The position numbers and the translations under genes were made by a program. Positions 45,192 to 57,104 of a stretch of DNA of 64,000 bases are shown here, piece by piece. The stretch lies in assembly GCA_019022495.1 (NCBI GenBank), contig JAFEKR010000034.1, positions 186,001 to 250,000 of the forward strand. Direction: 5' to 3'. Position 1 is the stretch's first letter, and the number at the start of each line of letters is the position of its first letter. This stretch comes from Epichloe hybrida (lineage: Eukaryota > Ascomycota > Sordariomycetes > Hypocreales > Clavicipitaceae). A model generated the notes under the pieces. It saw only the letters and a program-made list of their open reading frames with translations, was not told where the DNA came from and ran no database searches.

Positions 45192-45697
45192 TGCCGTATT
45201 ACCTGCCTTTTTGGAGTCCAATTGACGGGATGAAAGCCCAGGAGGTCTAGGTCGAAATTCGTGAGAGATGGGAATTGTAGCCCAGCCTCCAGTGATGCCG
45301 TCTGGATCGTAGACTTGTTTCGGGAGCTGAACTGTTAGACTCCAGGCTCCAGCCGACGATTTGCCGAGCACAGAAGTCAAATCTAGACGTCTTCATTGGG
45401 CACCTCACTAGCGCTGTCTGGCTGGCTGTGTCTCCGAGCTGGCTCCCTTGACAAAGGAGGACATATCACGTGAGAGGGAGACTCTACGCTAACCTGTAAT
45501 GGTGCGGGTCGGTGAGGAAGTGAACTTTCTTTGCCAGACCTTTTTTTGGGGCCATTCATCGCACGCATTCTGCCCAGAGCCTGACGCCACGCACTGTCTC
45601 TCTCCTTGCTTGTGCTGTATTCCTCTCCATCTACGCCTTTGCATTTCTTCTTCCACATAGCTCTTTCGGCATCATATCTCTCATAATACCCGACATC
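45192..45697. promoter_or_regulatory. Divergent promoter region, complex I 30-kDa / NOT4
   Basis: These 506 bp lie between two oppositely directed starts. An open minus-strand frame across part of it (about 45383-45805) also runs through NOT4 exon 1 and is not considered a gene. Confidence 0.5.
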
Positions 45698-48308
45698 ATG
45701 GCGCCACAAGATTCCTTCATAGAAGAAGAGGAAGATGTCTGGTAAGTGTTTCCCTCTGCTGCCCCCAACTTCATCTCTCGATTGGTAGTGCGTGTCTTGG
45801 AGCACCTTTTACAGTATGAGCTAACACTCCATTTCACAACAGCCCTCTTTGCATTGAAGAGTTTGATCTTTCAGACCGTAACTTTCGACCGTGCCCCTGC
45901 GGATATCAGGTTTGTCCTGCCTTCAGGTGGACTTTTGTCACGTTGTCGTTCAGCTTTCACTGACTTCGACATACATCAGGTCTGCCAATTCTGTTTCAAC
46001 AACATAAAGAACAATATGAATGGCTTGTGCCCAGCGTGCAGACGACCCTACGACGAAAAGACCATCGAGTGGAAGGTTGTGACGCAAGAAGAGTGAGTCC
46101 TCAACCCGATGCGTCTGTAATCTACTATTCACAGTCCCCAACGTCTGATCCTACATCGATTACTGTGCGTGGTGAGTACAGAGAATTTGTAAGGCTAACG
46201 CAGTTACTCGCAGGGTTGCCGAATTTCGTGCCAATATTCAAAAGAACCAAAAAAAGCGAGCACAGGAGCAACGACATAAGGAAGTCCAGAAACGCGAAGC
46301 CGAAAAGGAGAACCGGAAGAATCTCGTTGGCGTACGGGTCGTGCAGAAAAACTTGGTTTACATCACTGGGCTGGCACCTACTGTCCGGGAAGATGAGTTG
46401 CTGAAGACATTGAGGAAGCCCGAGTTTTTCGGTCAATACGGAAACATACAAAAAATCTCCATCAGCAACCGGAAAAGTCCGGACGGACAGCACCATTCTC
46501 TCGGTATCTACGTCACGTTTGAAAAACCGGAAGAGGCAACGAAGTGCATCCAAGCTGTACATGGTTCACAGAATGGTGACCGTTTTTTGAAAGCTCAGCA
46601 TGGCACGACCAAGTACTGCTCTGCCTGGCTGAAGAATGAAAAATGCAATAACCCTGGTTGTATGTTCCTCCACGAGCAAGGCGACGAAGAGGATAGCTAC
46701 ACTCGGCAGGACTTGTCGTCCATGAATAGTATCCACACACAAAGACCATTACCGGGCGGTGGAGGAAGCTCATCTCGCACAGTTTCCAGGCAGCAAGGCC
46801 CCCAACCGACGCCGCCTCCTCCACCCGCTGCCCAATCCATGGTGCGGACCGCGAGCAAAGAAGGATCTGACAACGGTGTGGACTCTTCAGCGTTGCCATC
46901 TTCGGCGAATTGGGCGCGAAACCCTCAAACAAGTCGGAGGGGTAGCTACGCTACTAGTGGAGCGGCATCCAGTCCTGCTATTTCCACGTCACAGCCGGCA
47001 AGAAATGAGAATGCCCTAGAGGCTGTCGATGACGTTGATGTTTTCATTTCAGCACCGGCTGCAGCAAGCAAAGGAAAACAGCAACATCAGTCAACAGCAG
47101 CTGCTTCATCGGTTCAGCGGAAGAGTGAGAGAGACCGCGGTATTCTCGCCTTATTAAAGGCCTTGGATGCTTGCAAGTTACCAGTCTTTAATGCAGTCAA
47201 GGATGATGCAAATCCACCGATGTTCGACACTCGCGGCGGCGAAAAACGACGAGCGATGCGTGAAGACGAGGAGTCCCGCCTTGATCAGGATGATCAGACA
47301 GAGGCGAGAGCTCCTCCATCCGATGGCGAACCGGAAGCTGGCGGTAGTCTCGCCCTCGGTGGTGAGCCAGAGGATAGAGGAGTTGCTGCCGACGGACATG
47401 GGTTTGACCAGCGACAGTCAGGGACACAACCTCCCATTCAGCGGGGGAGTACGGACGGGCTTTATGGCTTAGGAACTGCTGGTTCTGGCTTCTCGCAAGC
47501 TCCCGCCGGACTTGGCCGATCCATGACACCTCAGCAACTTGCTGTTCTTCGCACTCAATCAGGTTTCGGTGATCAGATGCTGCCTGGTATATCTGCACAG
47601 GGCATGTTTCAGAGCCCTGGCCATAACCGTCAATCATCTCGATTCAGCTTTGCCAATGACACCAACAATGCCACCAACAATATCAAGCTGGCTGCTAACC
47701 CTAGAATCATGGCTCAACAATCATCCATGATGCCCAGCTCTTTCCAGTCTCAGACAGCGAACCAGTTTTATGGAACGTCGATGCCTGGACCGCCTCCTGG
47801 TCTCAAGTCTACTGGCACACCGCCCAGCATGTTTGGCCATGGTTTTGTTGCTGGCTCAGGCTTTGGCGGAGCCCCGAAGGACTCGTCCAACGACCTACTT
47901 CAGACCCTCATCGGCCGCAATCGAGGGGGCAGCACCCAGCCTCCCGACATGGGAAAGCGTGAGTACATGATCTCTTCTTTCTCCAATCAGTATCCACCCT
48001 CCTCTGCCTCCACCCCAGCTCCTGCTTCTGGCCTCCTGGCCTCGCTCTATGGCAACCCTTCTGGAGCATTCCAAGACTTTGGTTCGAAGCAGAAGAGGAA
48101 GAGCAAGAAGCACAGACATGCTAACACTTCCTCCTCGGGAGGGAGTGGCCTAGTAGATCTTGCGGACCCGAGCATCTTGCAAGCAAGAATGCAGCACCAG
48201 TCCCAGGGTAATGCAGGAGTTGCTGGACAGGGACTGTTCGGTGGAGGTCAGAGTCAAGGTAGGTACAACCCTAATTTGATGTATAACACTGGCTACGGAC
48301 GGTGGTAG
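45698..48308 (+). CDS. NOT4: CCR4-NOT complex E3 ligase NOT4, RING and RRM portion (exons 1-4)
   Basis: Exons are 45698-45741, 45843-45909, 45980-46092 and 46214 onward. Together they code a C4C4 RING finger (CPLCIEEFDLSDRNFRPCPC, then GYQVCQFC and NGLCPACRRPYDE). A basic coiled region, an RRM (RVVQKNLVYITGLAPTVRED near residue 115) and a CCCH-type finger (YCSAWLKNEKCNNPGCMFLH) follow. After that the protein is Ser/Pro/Gln-rich. NOT4 ubiquitinates ribosomal and other substrates and couples mRNA decay to translation. If exon 4 is read to its stop at 48308 the product is 772 residues, ending NTGYGRW. A GTAGGT donor at 48259 lies in exactly the phase needed to join the large exon at 49092, giving 1533 residues. 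I favour that long form as the main product. Confidence 0.9.
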
Positions 48309-48824
48309 TTCCATTCTTGAATCGAAAAGACAAGAACCGGGACCTTTTTATGTTTCATTGCTTTCATTTCCTATTTTCTTTCTATCTCATCTATTTCATG
48401 ATTTGATCAAGCCTTCCTCTTGCCGCCGCTTGAAATGTAATCCTTACCTTGGTTGGGCGTTTCATTTGCAATATCCGGCCAAGGGGCTGCTGCGTTGAAG
48501 ATATGCATATCTTTCCTTTTATGATCAAGCAGGCATTTTGCGAGACCGCACAAAACCATACAAACTGGGTCAGCGGCAATTTTTTGCACGGAGCGTCCGT
48601 TTTTTGGGTTATTGGGCTCGGGCTCGCACGTTAGGGTCGACGGCATCTCGACTTCGAATTTGTTCTTTTCCTATAGTTTTTGAAGTTTGCTTTGCTTTGT
48701 GCTGGACGTAGGCGCCGGCACAGCTGGGACAAGTTGGGAGGGTCAAGTCAGGCAAGCATCATCGTCTTCCACAAAACACTATTACACATACACTCCTACA
48801 TGTACTTTAACTGCTCGCACACTG

Positions 48825-48947
48825 ATGCACGCCTCCGGAGAGGGTAGCATCTTTGGTCAGAATATAGCAATACTGTCTATTCTCTCCAACTTTGCCGCTC
48901 CCTTCATTGTCCCCCTGTGGAAGACGATGATGGAAGCCGTAAGATGA
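48825..48947 (+). CDS. Possible 40-residue membrane microprotein inside the proposed NOT4 intron
   Basis: An ATG at 48825 opens a short frame coding FGQNIAILSILSNFAAPFI and a hydrophobic core followed by PLWKTMMEAVR and a stop. The DNA just upstream (about 48770-48824) is A/C-rich and leader-like. A GTAAGA donor near its end (48939) could instead splice it in phase to 49001, joining the frame of the large downstream exon and making this an alternative first exon for that ORF. Family unknown. It may also be chance sequence in a long intron. Confidence 0.3.
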   Translation: MHASGEGSIFGQNIAILSILSNFAAPFIVPLWKTMMEAVR

Positions 48948-49091
48948 CTTCCCACTGTCTCATTGTATCATGTATCTAAAACATGTCCCCTATGTCGTAG
49001 ATTTTGTCGGTGTTGACATCTGGTCGAATTTCTTGTCATATTTGTCAAACTGGATACTTGTACATTTGGCTAACAAACTTTTCCTTTCTAG

Positions 49092-51424
49092 AGGACGAAC
49101 TCCCTTCTTTAGATGAGGCTACTCATTCGGTTGATGCACTGGTTTCGGACGAGCCTCAAGTAGTCTCTGCTCCAGGGTTTGGTTCCGAGATGAACATAGG
49201 CCAATCTGTTCCTCCCTGGTTCTCACTCCCTCAAAGCATTGCTAACTCGCTCGTCAATTCTCCGTTGTCGTCCATGGCATCTCCTGTTCTGAGCCAGCAT
49301 CGCCAACCTCATATCATACCGGCATTGCCCAGAGTGCCACCTCCACCAGGCTTGGAACGAGGCACTGTCACGCCAGAACAAACTCCGAGGAAGGTTATTG
49401 CTCCAAGTTCAGAGTTCGGAAGGACAAACAAGACCGCTGCGGCCGAAGCCGCCGGCTCGACGCATGTCCCTCCACAGCGACCTTTGGCGCGCGAACAGAG
49501 CGTCACTAATTTGCAGGACGAAGATTTCCCGGCACTGGGCTCTCATCAGCCAGGCAAGACTCGGACTGCCTCCTTGGCTATGCCCATTGTTCCAACTCCT
49601 AAATCCACACCAGCACCAAAAAAGGGCAACGACAGGGTCGTCGACAAGAAAGCCCAAGGCGTTGACAACACACCTTCAAGCCCTGCAACTGTTTTGACGA
49701 AACAAGCCAACATCTCAGTACGCAGTAAGGCTGTTGCGTCAAAGGAGACTCTAAGCAATGAAAAATTGGCATTACCTGCCGAAATCTCCTCCAGTTTTCC
49801 TGCTCTACCTGCTCTCGCCACCGGTTCCCCATCACCAGCACCACGCAATGCTCTCCGAACACTGCGTGTTATGTCCACGCCTAAGACTACAGAGGCACCT
49901 GCGTTCCCGTCTCCTGTGCAAATTGTGGCTAACAAAGCCTTCTCAATCTCTCACGGGCCAGACACTCCTCTAAGTGAATTGGTAAGCGATACCGCTTCAA
50001 TTGTATCAGCCTCCGTATCAGCAACCCGTGCGGGATCACCCCCGCCCAGCAGGGTTGGATGTGCCGCCGTTCGTAACACTACCAAGAGCCAGCAGCGCAA
50101 GCAGCGCAAAGACGCCTTGAAACAGGAAACGAAAATCATAGCAGAGGCACTAAAGGCGGATTCAGAAGAGCATGCTCCAGTGATTGGCCGCAAAAAGAAA
50201 CAGAAAAAGGAAAAGCCCGCAGCAAGTCAATCGAAGACGTCAGACCCAGCAGCGCCAGATTTAGCCATAGCACAGCCTGAGGCTGCCAACAATATGGCAG
50301 AGCGTGAGGAAGTTGAGCCTAGGAGCAAGGCCACCAAGGACAAGAAGGCCTCCAAGTCCAAAGGCAAGGAGAGGGAGAGGGAGACAGCAAACGACAAACA
50401 CAAAGACAGGCCAGCCTCAATGCCCGCATCATCAGCGGCCCCGCAGCCTGCAGAAGCTCCTAGTGCCGTTCCTATCGAACCCATAGAGTCAGCAGATCCA
50501 TCCGAAAGACAACAATTCGGGCCTGCCTCTGTATTTGCCGAAATTAGAAACTCTCTCTGGACGTCGACTTTGGACAAGCTCCAGATGTTAAAGCCAGTTA
50601 GCAGCACGTCCTCTCGATCAGAGCAAGGACACACTGCCAATGGTGCAACCCAGACCGGATATTGCAAAGACTGCGCATGCAAGTGTGGAGAGATACAAGA
50701 CGAGGATTTGATCGCCCTTCGAGCCGGGAAGCCTGTTCGCAAACAGTTTCATGTTGATGGTAGCAGGATGCTTATCACACCTAATGGGGATTGCATCCGT
50801 GGCCTGACGCTTGAGGAGGAGGACGCCTTCTTGGACCTGCAGTCTGCCATTGCTGCCACTGCCGAGAACCCAGGTGCTTTCATAGCACCTCGACATCAGC
50901 CAGGGAGCGGAGCCTTCTCCCTCATCAAGGGACGTGCTGTACCCAACGGTCGCCCCAATATCTTCCCCGCCACGGCGCAGCCTCATTCTCAGGATCCCAT
51001 TGGCAAGCTTCAACGCGAAGATGCTCTTAGCTATATCAACCAGTACGTTCTGCCACGCCTCAACTTGGACGCTGCCAACATGGGCTTTCCCAAGGGCGCA
51101 TCGCCACTCCGCGACGCCGCTGCCGCCAGCCTCAACGCACTCGCCCCCTACTTTTACGGTCCAGATGCAGCTGCCGGTGTAGGCATCTACAGCGCCCCTG
51201 ACGGGGCCCGCGCCATGCAAGATTTCTCTTCAAGTGGCGGCGCACCCGCAGCAGATGTCAGCAAGATCGGACCTGCCAATGGTCTTGGCGGAATCTCTCT
51301 GATGAGTGTGGAGGATGCTGAAGCCCGACTCGCTGCCTCTCGGAAAGAGACGGAGAAGCTTGAGAAGGGTTTGAATGCGGTGATTAAGAGAAACAGAAGG
51401 TTGGTGCTGGGCGGGGGGAGTTGA
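49092..51424 (+). CDS. Large C-terminal exon, most likely the C-terminal half of NOT4
   Basis: This 777-codon open stretch has no ATG near its start and begins directly after a textbook intron end (a GGCTAACAA branch site, then TTTTCCTTTCTAG). It must therefore join an upstream exon that ends one base into a codon. The NOT4 donor at 48259 fits that phase. The sequence is Ser/Pro/Ala-rich with a leading EDELPSLDEATHSVDALV block, a lysine-rich stretch (about 50080-50220), and a compact Cys-rich patch GYCKDCACKCGEI near 50660. It ends in a predicted coiled coil, EDAEARLAASRKETEKLEK. From memory, long filamentous-fungal NOT4 proteins have this kind of tail. The alternative is a separate unknown gene starting at 48825. 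Confidence 0.7.
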
Positions 51425-52136
51425 ATAAACCATGACATGCACGCACGTGGGTTACGGCGTGTTTGGTGGAAATGGAAACAAGTTGACCACAATGGCCTGT
51501 CCTACAACATGATCGGAATGAAGAATTGGACACGGAGGACACTATGGCTAAATGATGGATTTTCCTCAGCGTGTACCATCATGAATTTCTCAGCGTGTAC
51601 CATCATGAATTTCTCAGCGTGTATCATCATGAATTTCTCAGCGTGTACTATCATCAAGGGACGCATTCTCAAAGGAAAGACTCGTCGGCTCAAGCGGGCG
51701 TTCACGGAAATGGTCCTCGCATGTATAGTATCCATGTACGGCTTTTAAATCAGGTGGCGTTATTCGTATATTCACATAATGCTGTCATGCCGCCACTGCT
51801 GAAGCTCTGGGCGATAAACGTGAAGCTATCTCTATAATGCATGTTTCATAATTGCTTCATAGACTAGACACATGAAACTCCATGCTGTATCCAATGCTGT
51901 TGTACAACCCAATTGTGTGGATACTTAAAATGGGCATCCCAAATAAATATAGAACACAAATAAGAAATGTTGAAAAGTTGAAAAAAGAAACAGAGCAAAG
52001 GTCCAGCCCGTGTTCATACTCCACGTTAACCCAAAAAAAAAAAGCAGAGTATTTGATCTGTTATTTCGTTCACTCGTGGTCCCGTAATTCTCGTTTTGTA
52101 ACGTCTCAACCAGAAATAGTCAATGTGTCAACTCGG
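51425..52136. other. Convergent intergenic region with a 24-bp tandem repeat
   Basis: This 712-bp region follows the long NOT4 exon and faces the end of TOK1. The 24-bp repeat sits about 140 bp after the stop. A-runs near 51983-51991 and 52032-52043 suit 3' UTR sequence. Confidence 0.4.
51565..51659 (+). repeat. 24-bp tandem repeat, nearly four copies
   Basis: The unit CTCAGCGTGTACCATCATGA plus ATTT repeats at 51565, 51589, 51613 and 51637, the last copy being incomplete. Copies 3 and 4 each differ by a C-to-T change. The unit length is a multiple of three, so it also reads as an 8-residue repeat in a short frame, but nothing else supports coding. Confidence 0.9.
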
Positions 52137-54576
52137 TTACGTGTCTGCGTCTTCGTCAACTTTTGTCTCCCACAAAGACTCCTGCAGTCGTTCCATCAAT
52201 TTGTCCAAGATCCATTCGCTTTCTTCCTGTCCTCCCACTAGCGGACTTCGCATGCCGACCCAAGACCATTTGAAGCGGCCACTGTGGACCATGCCGAGCT
52301 CCGTAGCTGCCTCAACAGCACCGGGAGGAGCATTTTTTGGGTGCAGGTGCAATTCGTCTGCGAACTGACTCTCATTATCTTTGTCTTCCTGTCGATGATT
52401 GTGTCGTTTTTGCCCTAGCCATCTGTGCTTCTCCTCAGGAACCACTTTTCGATGTCTCACAGGGTCCCGCTCGTCCTCGCCTATGAGACCGAGATACCAA
52501 GCCCATTCTTCGAAAGTGTATCGCCGGGGCTCAGGCTCTCTAAGATGCTGGCTCACAAGCTGAATCTCTTTAACAAGTAGTAGGTGCAGGTCTGCGCCAG
52601 TGGGAAGGTCATCAAGGTGGTGGCGAACTTGTGATAAATTAGGCCGGCCCACAGGGATTGCAGCTAGCTTGCAAAACTTGTGCTTGCCTTGGCGATCATC
52701 TTCATAATAATGGCGTGCGTGAGAGGTTGAGCTAGAAGAACTGCTAAATTGTTTTCGTTTCTTCGTCGTATCATCGACGTCGTTGAGATCGAAGCCAGCA
52801 ATGCTCACAGGCCGTTTCACTTGCCTCTTCTGCATTTCACGCTCTCGAATGGCGTTGGTTGCATTTCGGAAAAAACGTCCAAACGACAAGCGATTGGCAA
52901 CGTATTTGACGTTTCCTGCGAATCCCTCCTCGCCAGGTAGGATTGTGATACTTCCGACACGGATAGTTGCATCGCGAACAAATTTGACCACTGTATCACC
53001 AGCGTTGGATATAAGGACTGTCATGGTTGGTAAAGCCAAAAGTGACCAAAAGACGAAGAAGGACTTCCCGGCAGGAGACTGCGGAGTACGATCACCGTAG
53101 CCGATTGTGGTGAAAGACAGGAAACAGAAATAAAAGGCGTCGAAGTAGGTCCACTGTTGGTAAGGCTTCTCGCATTGCGCGAAAATTACAGCCCCGACGA
53201 GCCACAACAGGATCCAGACACTGCCGGAAATTATCATGGCCATCCATTTTCGACGTACAGACGCCTGCTGTTGGATTTTCCGCATTAAGAGAAACTCGGT
53301 TCGACGACGATCGAACTCGTTGTGCGGCAGGTGGGAATTTGAATTCTGAGCATCTCCATCGGAGTCAGTGTTGCTGTGGATTGGACTCAGAATCTCGTCA
53401 TGTCCGCGTTTAGTCATGGCGCGAATGATTCGTCGACGGTTCTTCTCTTCCATGCGTGCATCCACTCGACGTCGCCCACGTTCTAAAATCATGCTCCGAA
53501 TCGAGCTGATAACGAGACCAAGGCTGATAATCCCAATGAGAGCATAGGGGAGTATGAAGGCCCTCCCGAGTTTCGTGGAGGCTGCAAAATCACCGAAACC
53601 GACAGTGAAGAGGGTGACGTTGGCCCAGTACACGGCATCTAAATAGTTCCACCTTTCTATCTCGGAGAATATGAGGGCACCGAGGAGAAGGTACATAAGA
53701 AAGAGTATTGTCTGGAGCATGAGTGTGCGCTGACTAGGGGTGAGATTGAAGTCTTTGGCATAGTGTCCAGAGGAAGCCCCCCAAAATGTGACCATCATCA
53801 AAGAAGCGTCAACAAAGTAGAGAATGGCTGCCCAGATGCCATAGTAGAATGCTTGTGACCAAACATAGTCTTGCGGTGGATCGAGACCGGCAATTAATGG
53901 CCCAGCAGCGGTCGCGTTAAGGGCCATTAAACATACGGCGGAGATGTACCTAAGCCGAGTTAGTCTCGGTTGTTGAAAGAGGCAAAAGTGGTACTTACCA
54001 GCCAACAATAGTGATTGGCTGGGCAATACTAAAGCGAACTCTCTTCGTCATATTCAACAAAAGAAAAGCGTTGGAGACGAGAGCCATTGCCAGTTGGATG
54101 GCGTTGACGATTGTGAGCCTGTAGCACAAATTGTTAGCTGGGTGATGCAAGTTGACCTGGCAAGCGAGAGCTCCGTGGCAAGAACAACATCAACATACCA
54201 AGCCGGGTCATCTATAAATGTAGCCTGATCGATACTTTTTCCAGGTGTGATGTGTAGTCGCCATTTTGACCCTAAGGCGCAGATACTGAACGCCGATGCT
54301 ACCGGCCCGAGGGTCGCAGCGATCATGGGAAAGGCAGAGGAGGCGAACCACCAGCGGCTAATGCGGAACATGTGAGTATGTATGGATTGATTGGGCAGAG
54401 AATGCAGCTTGAGGTTGACGGGAGCTGTACCTCGGAACCAGGTGTGCCAAATCATTCTGCGGTCGCAATTCTCGGGAGTAGTCGACGTCAGATTGTGAGG
54501 AGGTGGTTTTCTCGATGTCGTTTTCAGCCGCCTCGGCGTGCCGCCTAATGGCACCTTCATGCTGGCCGTCGTCCAT
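52137..54576 (-). CDS. TOK1: TOK1-type outward-rectifier two-pore potassium channel
   Basis: Four exons (1: 54431-54576, 2: 54199-54357, 3: 53999-54118, 4: 52137-53949) give 745 residues. Both potassium selectivity filters are present: TVGFGD near residue 257 and TTIGYGD near residue 423. Hydrophobic helices before and after them fit the eight-helix TOK layout, starting with WWFASSAFPMIAATLGPVAS near residue 51 and NAIQLAMALVSNAFLLLN near 107. The loop between pores is long and charged, and the cytosolic tail of about 300 residues is hydrophilic. The channel sits in the plasma membrane and passes outward potassium current, tuning membrane potential. The three upstream introns (73, 80 and 49 nt) all keep phase and rebuild the helices. 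The N-terminus is polar and acidic, as usual for TOK channels. Confidence 0.92.
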
Positions 54577-55459
54577 GACGCCGAAATCCCATAGAGCCGT
54601 CCAAGCTCAACGGATTCGGCAGCAGATACAGTTGCGGTTTGAGATGAATGGCCTTCTCTCGGAGTCGAAGAATACTGGGATAGGAAGAGTTACGCATGAC
54701 AAAAGTAGGAGGAATGTGATTAGAAAGGGTTCTAATAAGAGTAGGCTAGGACGGCCATTCGGAACTTTAAACTCGCAGGTGGCGGTCAGTATTGATATTT
54801 GAGGGACAGAAAGGCTAGCAAGCAGGTGGCGATACTAAAGAGTAATTTCGGTGGGAAGAATGAGGTCCGCGATGAAATGAAAAAGACTGGCTCAAATGTC
54901 CTGGTCTGATTCACACCCTTGGAAGGCGCCATTGACGTCGTTCTTGCAGTCTTGTCTTTCTTGCAGTCTTGTCTTATTACTGGACGGCTCGGCCAAACAC
55001 GCAGCAACGGATTTGTTAAACACGCAGTAGTGACTAGGCCCTGAATCGGTCAAAGTACTAACAAGCTGCAACCCGCTGCAACCCGCTGCAACCTGCTGCA
55101 ACCTGCTGCGTTCGTGCGAGCCAAGCTTTTTGATCAGCAGATTCGAGTGACCCGCTTTTGCAAGACCAAGACCTCGTCATCCTTCAACCTTCAACGCGTA
55201 CTGAAGTATCGAGTACGGCGTACCTTGCAGCTCCTGACATAAAATTGGTCCCTGTAAGTTTGATCAGGGCCTCGTGGCCACGCTTGGGGCTTTGCTTCAA
55301 CTAGAACTTTTTGTAAGTTCGTAGATCCAGGGCTGTATTCAGGGACTAGTGCTGATGTTGTTCAACTGTGTATGCTTTCTTTTAGATTTCCATGTCCCGT
55401 CGTGCCCAGATCTTCCTTGCAGAAGGCTGCCATGATGCACTTTACCGGCAACAGTTGCC
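54577..55459. promoter_or_regulatory. Divergent upstream region, TOK1 / hydrolase-like gene
   Basis: This 883-bp region contains a duplicated TCTTGCAGTCTTGTCTT (about 54942-54975) and a 10-bp repeat GCTGCAACCC in about four and a half copies (55065-55109). No gene is supported. Confidence 0.4.
55065..55109 (+). repeat. 10-bp tandem repeat
   Basis: The unit GCTGCAACCC/GCTGCAACCT is repeated four times and then ends in GCTGCG. The copies differ only by C/T changes. Confidence 0.8.
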
Positions 55460-56729
55460 ATGACTCTGACTCCCTGGCATAAGGCCTGTCGACTAGGCAA
55501 TCACCCTCTGTCGCAGATATCTCGCATCAGACCATTCAGCACAGCCATACCAGAGCGGGTTGAGGTTAGATGTGGCTCCGCAGGCTATGTAACCATCGAG
55601 TAAGCTGTCGTCCATCGAGTTGATGCAGAAGTATGTCGATTGAGACTAAAGGTTACCCAGCTTGTTCAACACGCATCATGCGTCGTCTCAAAACGATCCC
55701 CTGCTGATTCATCTGCCCCCTTTCCCTCGTCCACACATGTCCACGCCTCGGCTGCCATCCTTTCTTCAAAAACGGCCTGTTGCGAGCATCAACTACCGCT
55801 GGAGGCCATTTTCAGAAGCTTCGACCGAAGCCAACGACTCGACTCCGTTATACTGGCCGACTCCAGTCCATGACACTTCATTCGCCATGGCTTGGCTGCT
55901 TGACAACTTATCTCCGCCCGGAAACAACCGTCGTGACATCTACGTATATGGGTCGTACCTCGGGGCCAGCTTGGCCACTTCCTTGGCACTTACGGAAGCC
56001 CATCCCCACGCGAGATTCGGTGTTCGTGGATTAATAGCATACAACGGAATCTACAACTGGACCATGTTCCTTCCCGACCACCGAGTTAACAAGGCGCCGA
56101 GGAGAACAAAGACGACAACTCCTCCACCTGGACCGATAGAAGGCTCCCATCTCCACAGACTACAGGAGAACATGCCTGCTCTGTTCGATACACCTTCGAA
56201 CTTGTTTGATCCATTCGCAAGCCCGAGCCTCTTTTTTCATAGCCCAGGTCTGCTCGTGCCCGATTCGTTCTACATGACGGTGGAGCATGCTGCACTGATA
56301 GACAATATGACGAGCGATGGAGACATCCCAGCTATATCCATCAAGGCTCCACGCAAGTCACACCTCGTCTTTCCGCCTAGGCAGTCTACCCTGAGAATTC
56401 CAGATACCTTGATAGTGTATGAGTCTACACTGCTTCCTACCGGTGCCAAGGCATCCAGCAAGTCCAGGGCGAAGACGGCACCAAAACGCACTAAATCCTC
56501 TGGTCATAGCTTCGAATCTCAAGCGACAGAGCTTGTTGAACTGTTGCGGAGAAGCATTGATGTCGTGGAACTGAGGGAGCGTGGTAAGTGGGACGAGGAA
56601 ATAGACCATTGGGCGGATGAAGCCAGACGAAGAGTGCAATTAGTCCAGGCGGGCCCAGAGACAGGGAGCATAGAACCAGGAGACGTGGGGTGTGATGCTA
56701 TCTCATCCTGGATACAAGATAGATCATAA
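55460..56729 (+). CDS. Alpha/beta-hydrolase-like protein lacking a canonical nucleophile motif
   Basis: Two exons (55460-55599, 55661-56729) give 402 residues. Exon 1 looks like a mitochondrial-type leader (RIRPFSTAIPERVEVRCG) and leads into the first strand, GYVTIDLFN, across the intron. Exon 2 follows the fold order of alpha/beta-hydrolases: LLIHLPPFPRP, then VASINYRWRPF, and a TSFAMAWLLDNL helix. The nucleophile-elbow position reads YVYGSYLGASLATSLALTE, where the usual GxSxG is GSYLG. No obvious catalytic serine is in place, although a nearby Ser could serve. Later parts contain a Lys/Ser-rich insert (near 320-340) and a helical C-terminus. I recognise the fold but no specific function. 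The start at 55460 depends on the two-exon model; it is the first ATG that gives the leader. Confidence 0.72.
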
Positions 56730-57104
56730 TTAATGAATTTTTCGGTTTTCTTTCGTGGGAGTTTCTCAATGATTATCAATGAGTATTGTTAACACATTAA
56801 ACTTCATACAAATATTTTTATACACCAAAATGCTGGATGTGCCTAGTCAGGTGAATATTGACTTAACTTTACACGATGCACTATAATTCGCGTCGTGTCG
56901 CGCGATGTGAGTCACCCCCGGAACAGATTCGAGAGCCAGCTAGAGTGCTTAGGGATTTTTATAGGTTTCTCCGAGAAATAACACAGTAGAAGCAGTGTAC
57001 GCTCCTGCTAAGGATGAAGATTAACCATTTGCGCTTGGTTAGGTGCGTGTGGAGCTATATGATGTAGACCATAGAGAATGCTAACCGCTCGCATTCGTAT
57101 CGGC
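56730..57104. other. Intergenic region between the hydrolase-like gene and tRNA-Pro
   Basis: These 375 bp contain the presumed 3' UTR of the hydrolase-like gene and the tRNA upstream flank. No reading frame or RNA other than the following tRNA is visible. Confidence 0.4.

Noticed and set aside
45383..45805. 140-codon minus-strand frame between the complex I 30-kDa and NOT4 genes
   Set aside because: It overlaps NOT4 exon 1 antisense, shows no domain, and sits in the shared promoter region.
51571..51837. Protein with eight-residue YHHEFLSV repeats
   Set aside because: The repeat codes only because its unit is 24 bp; there is no other coding evidence and it lies in a probable 3' UTR.
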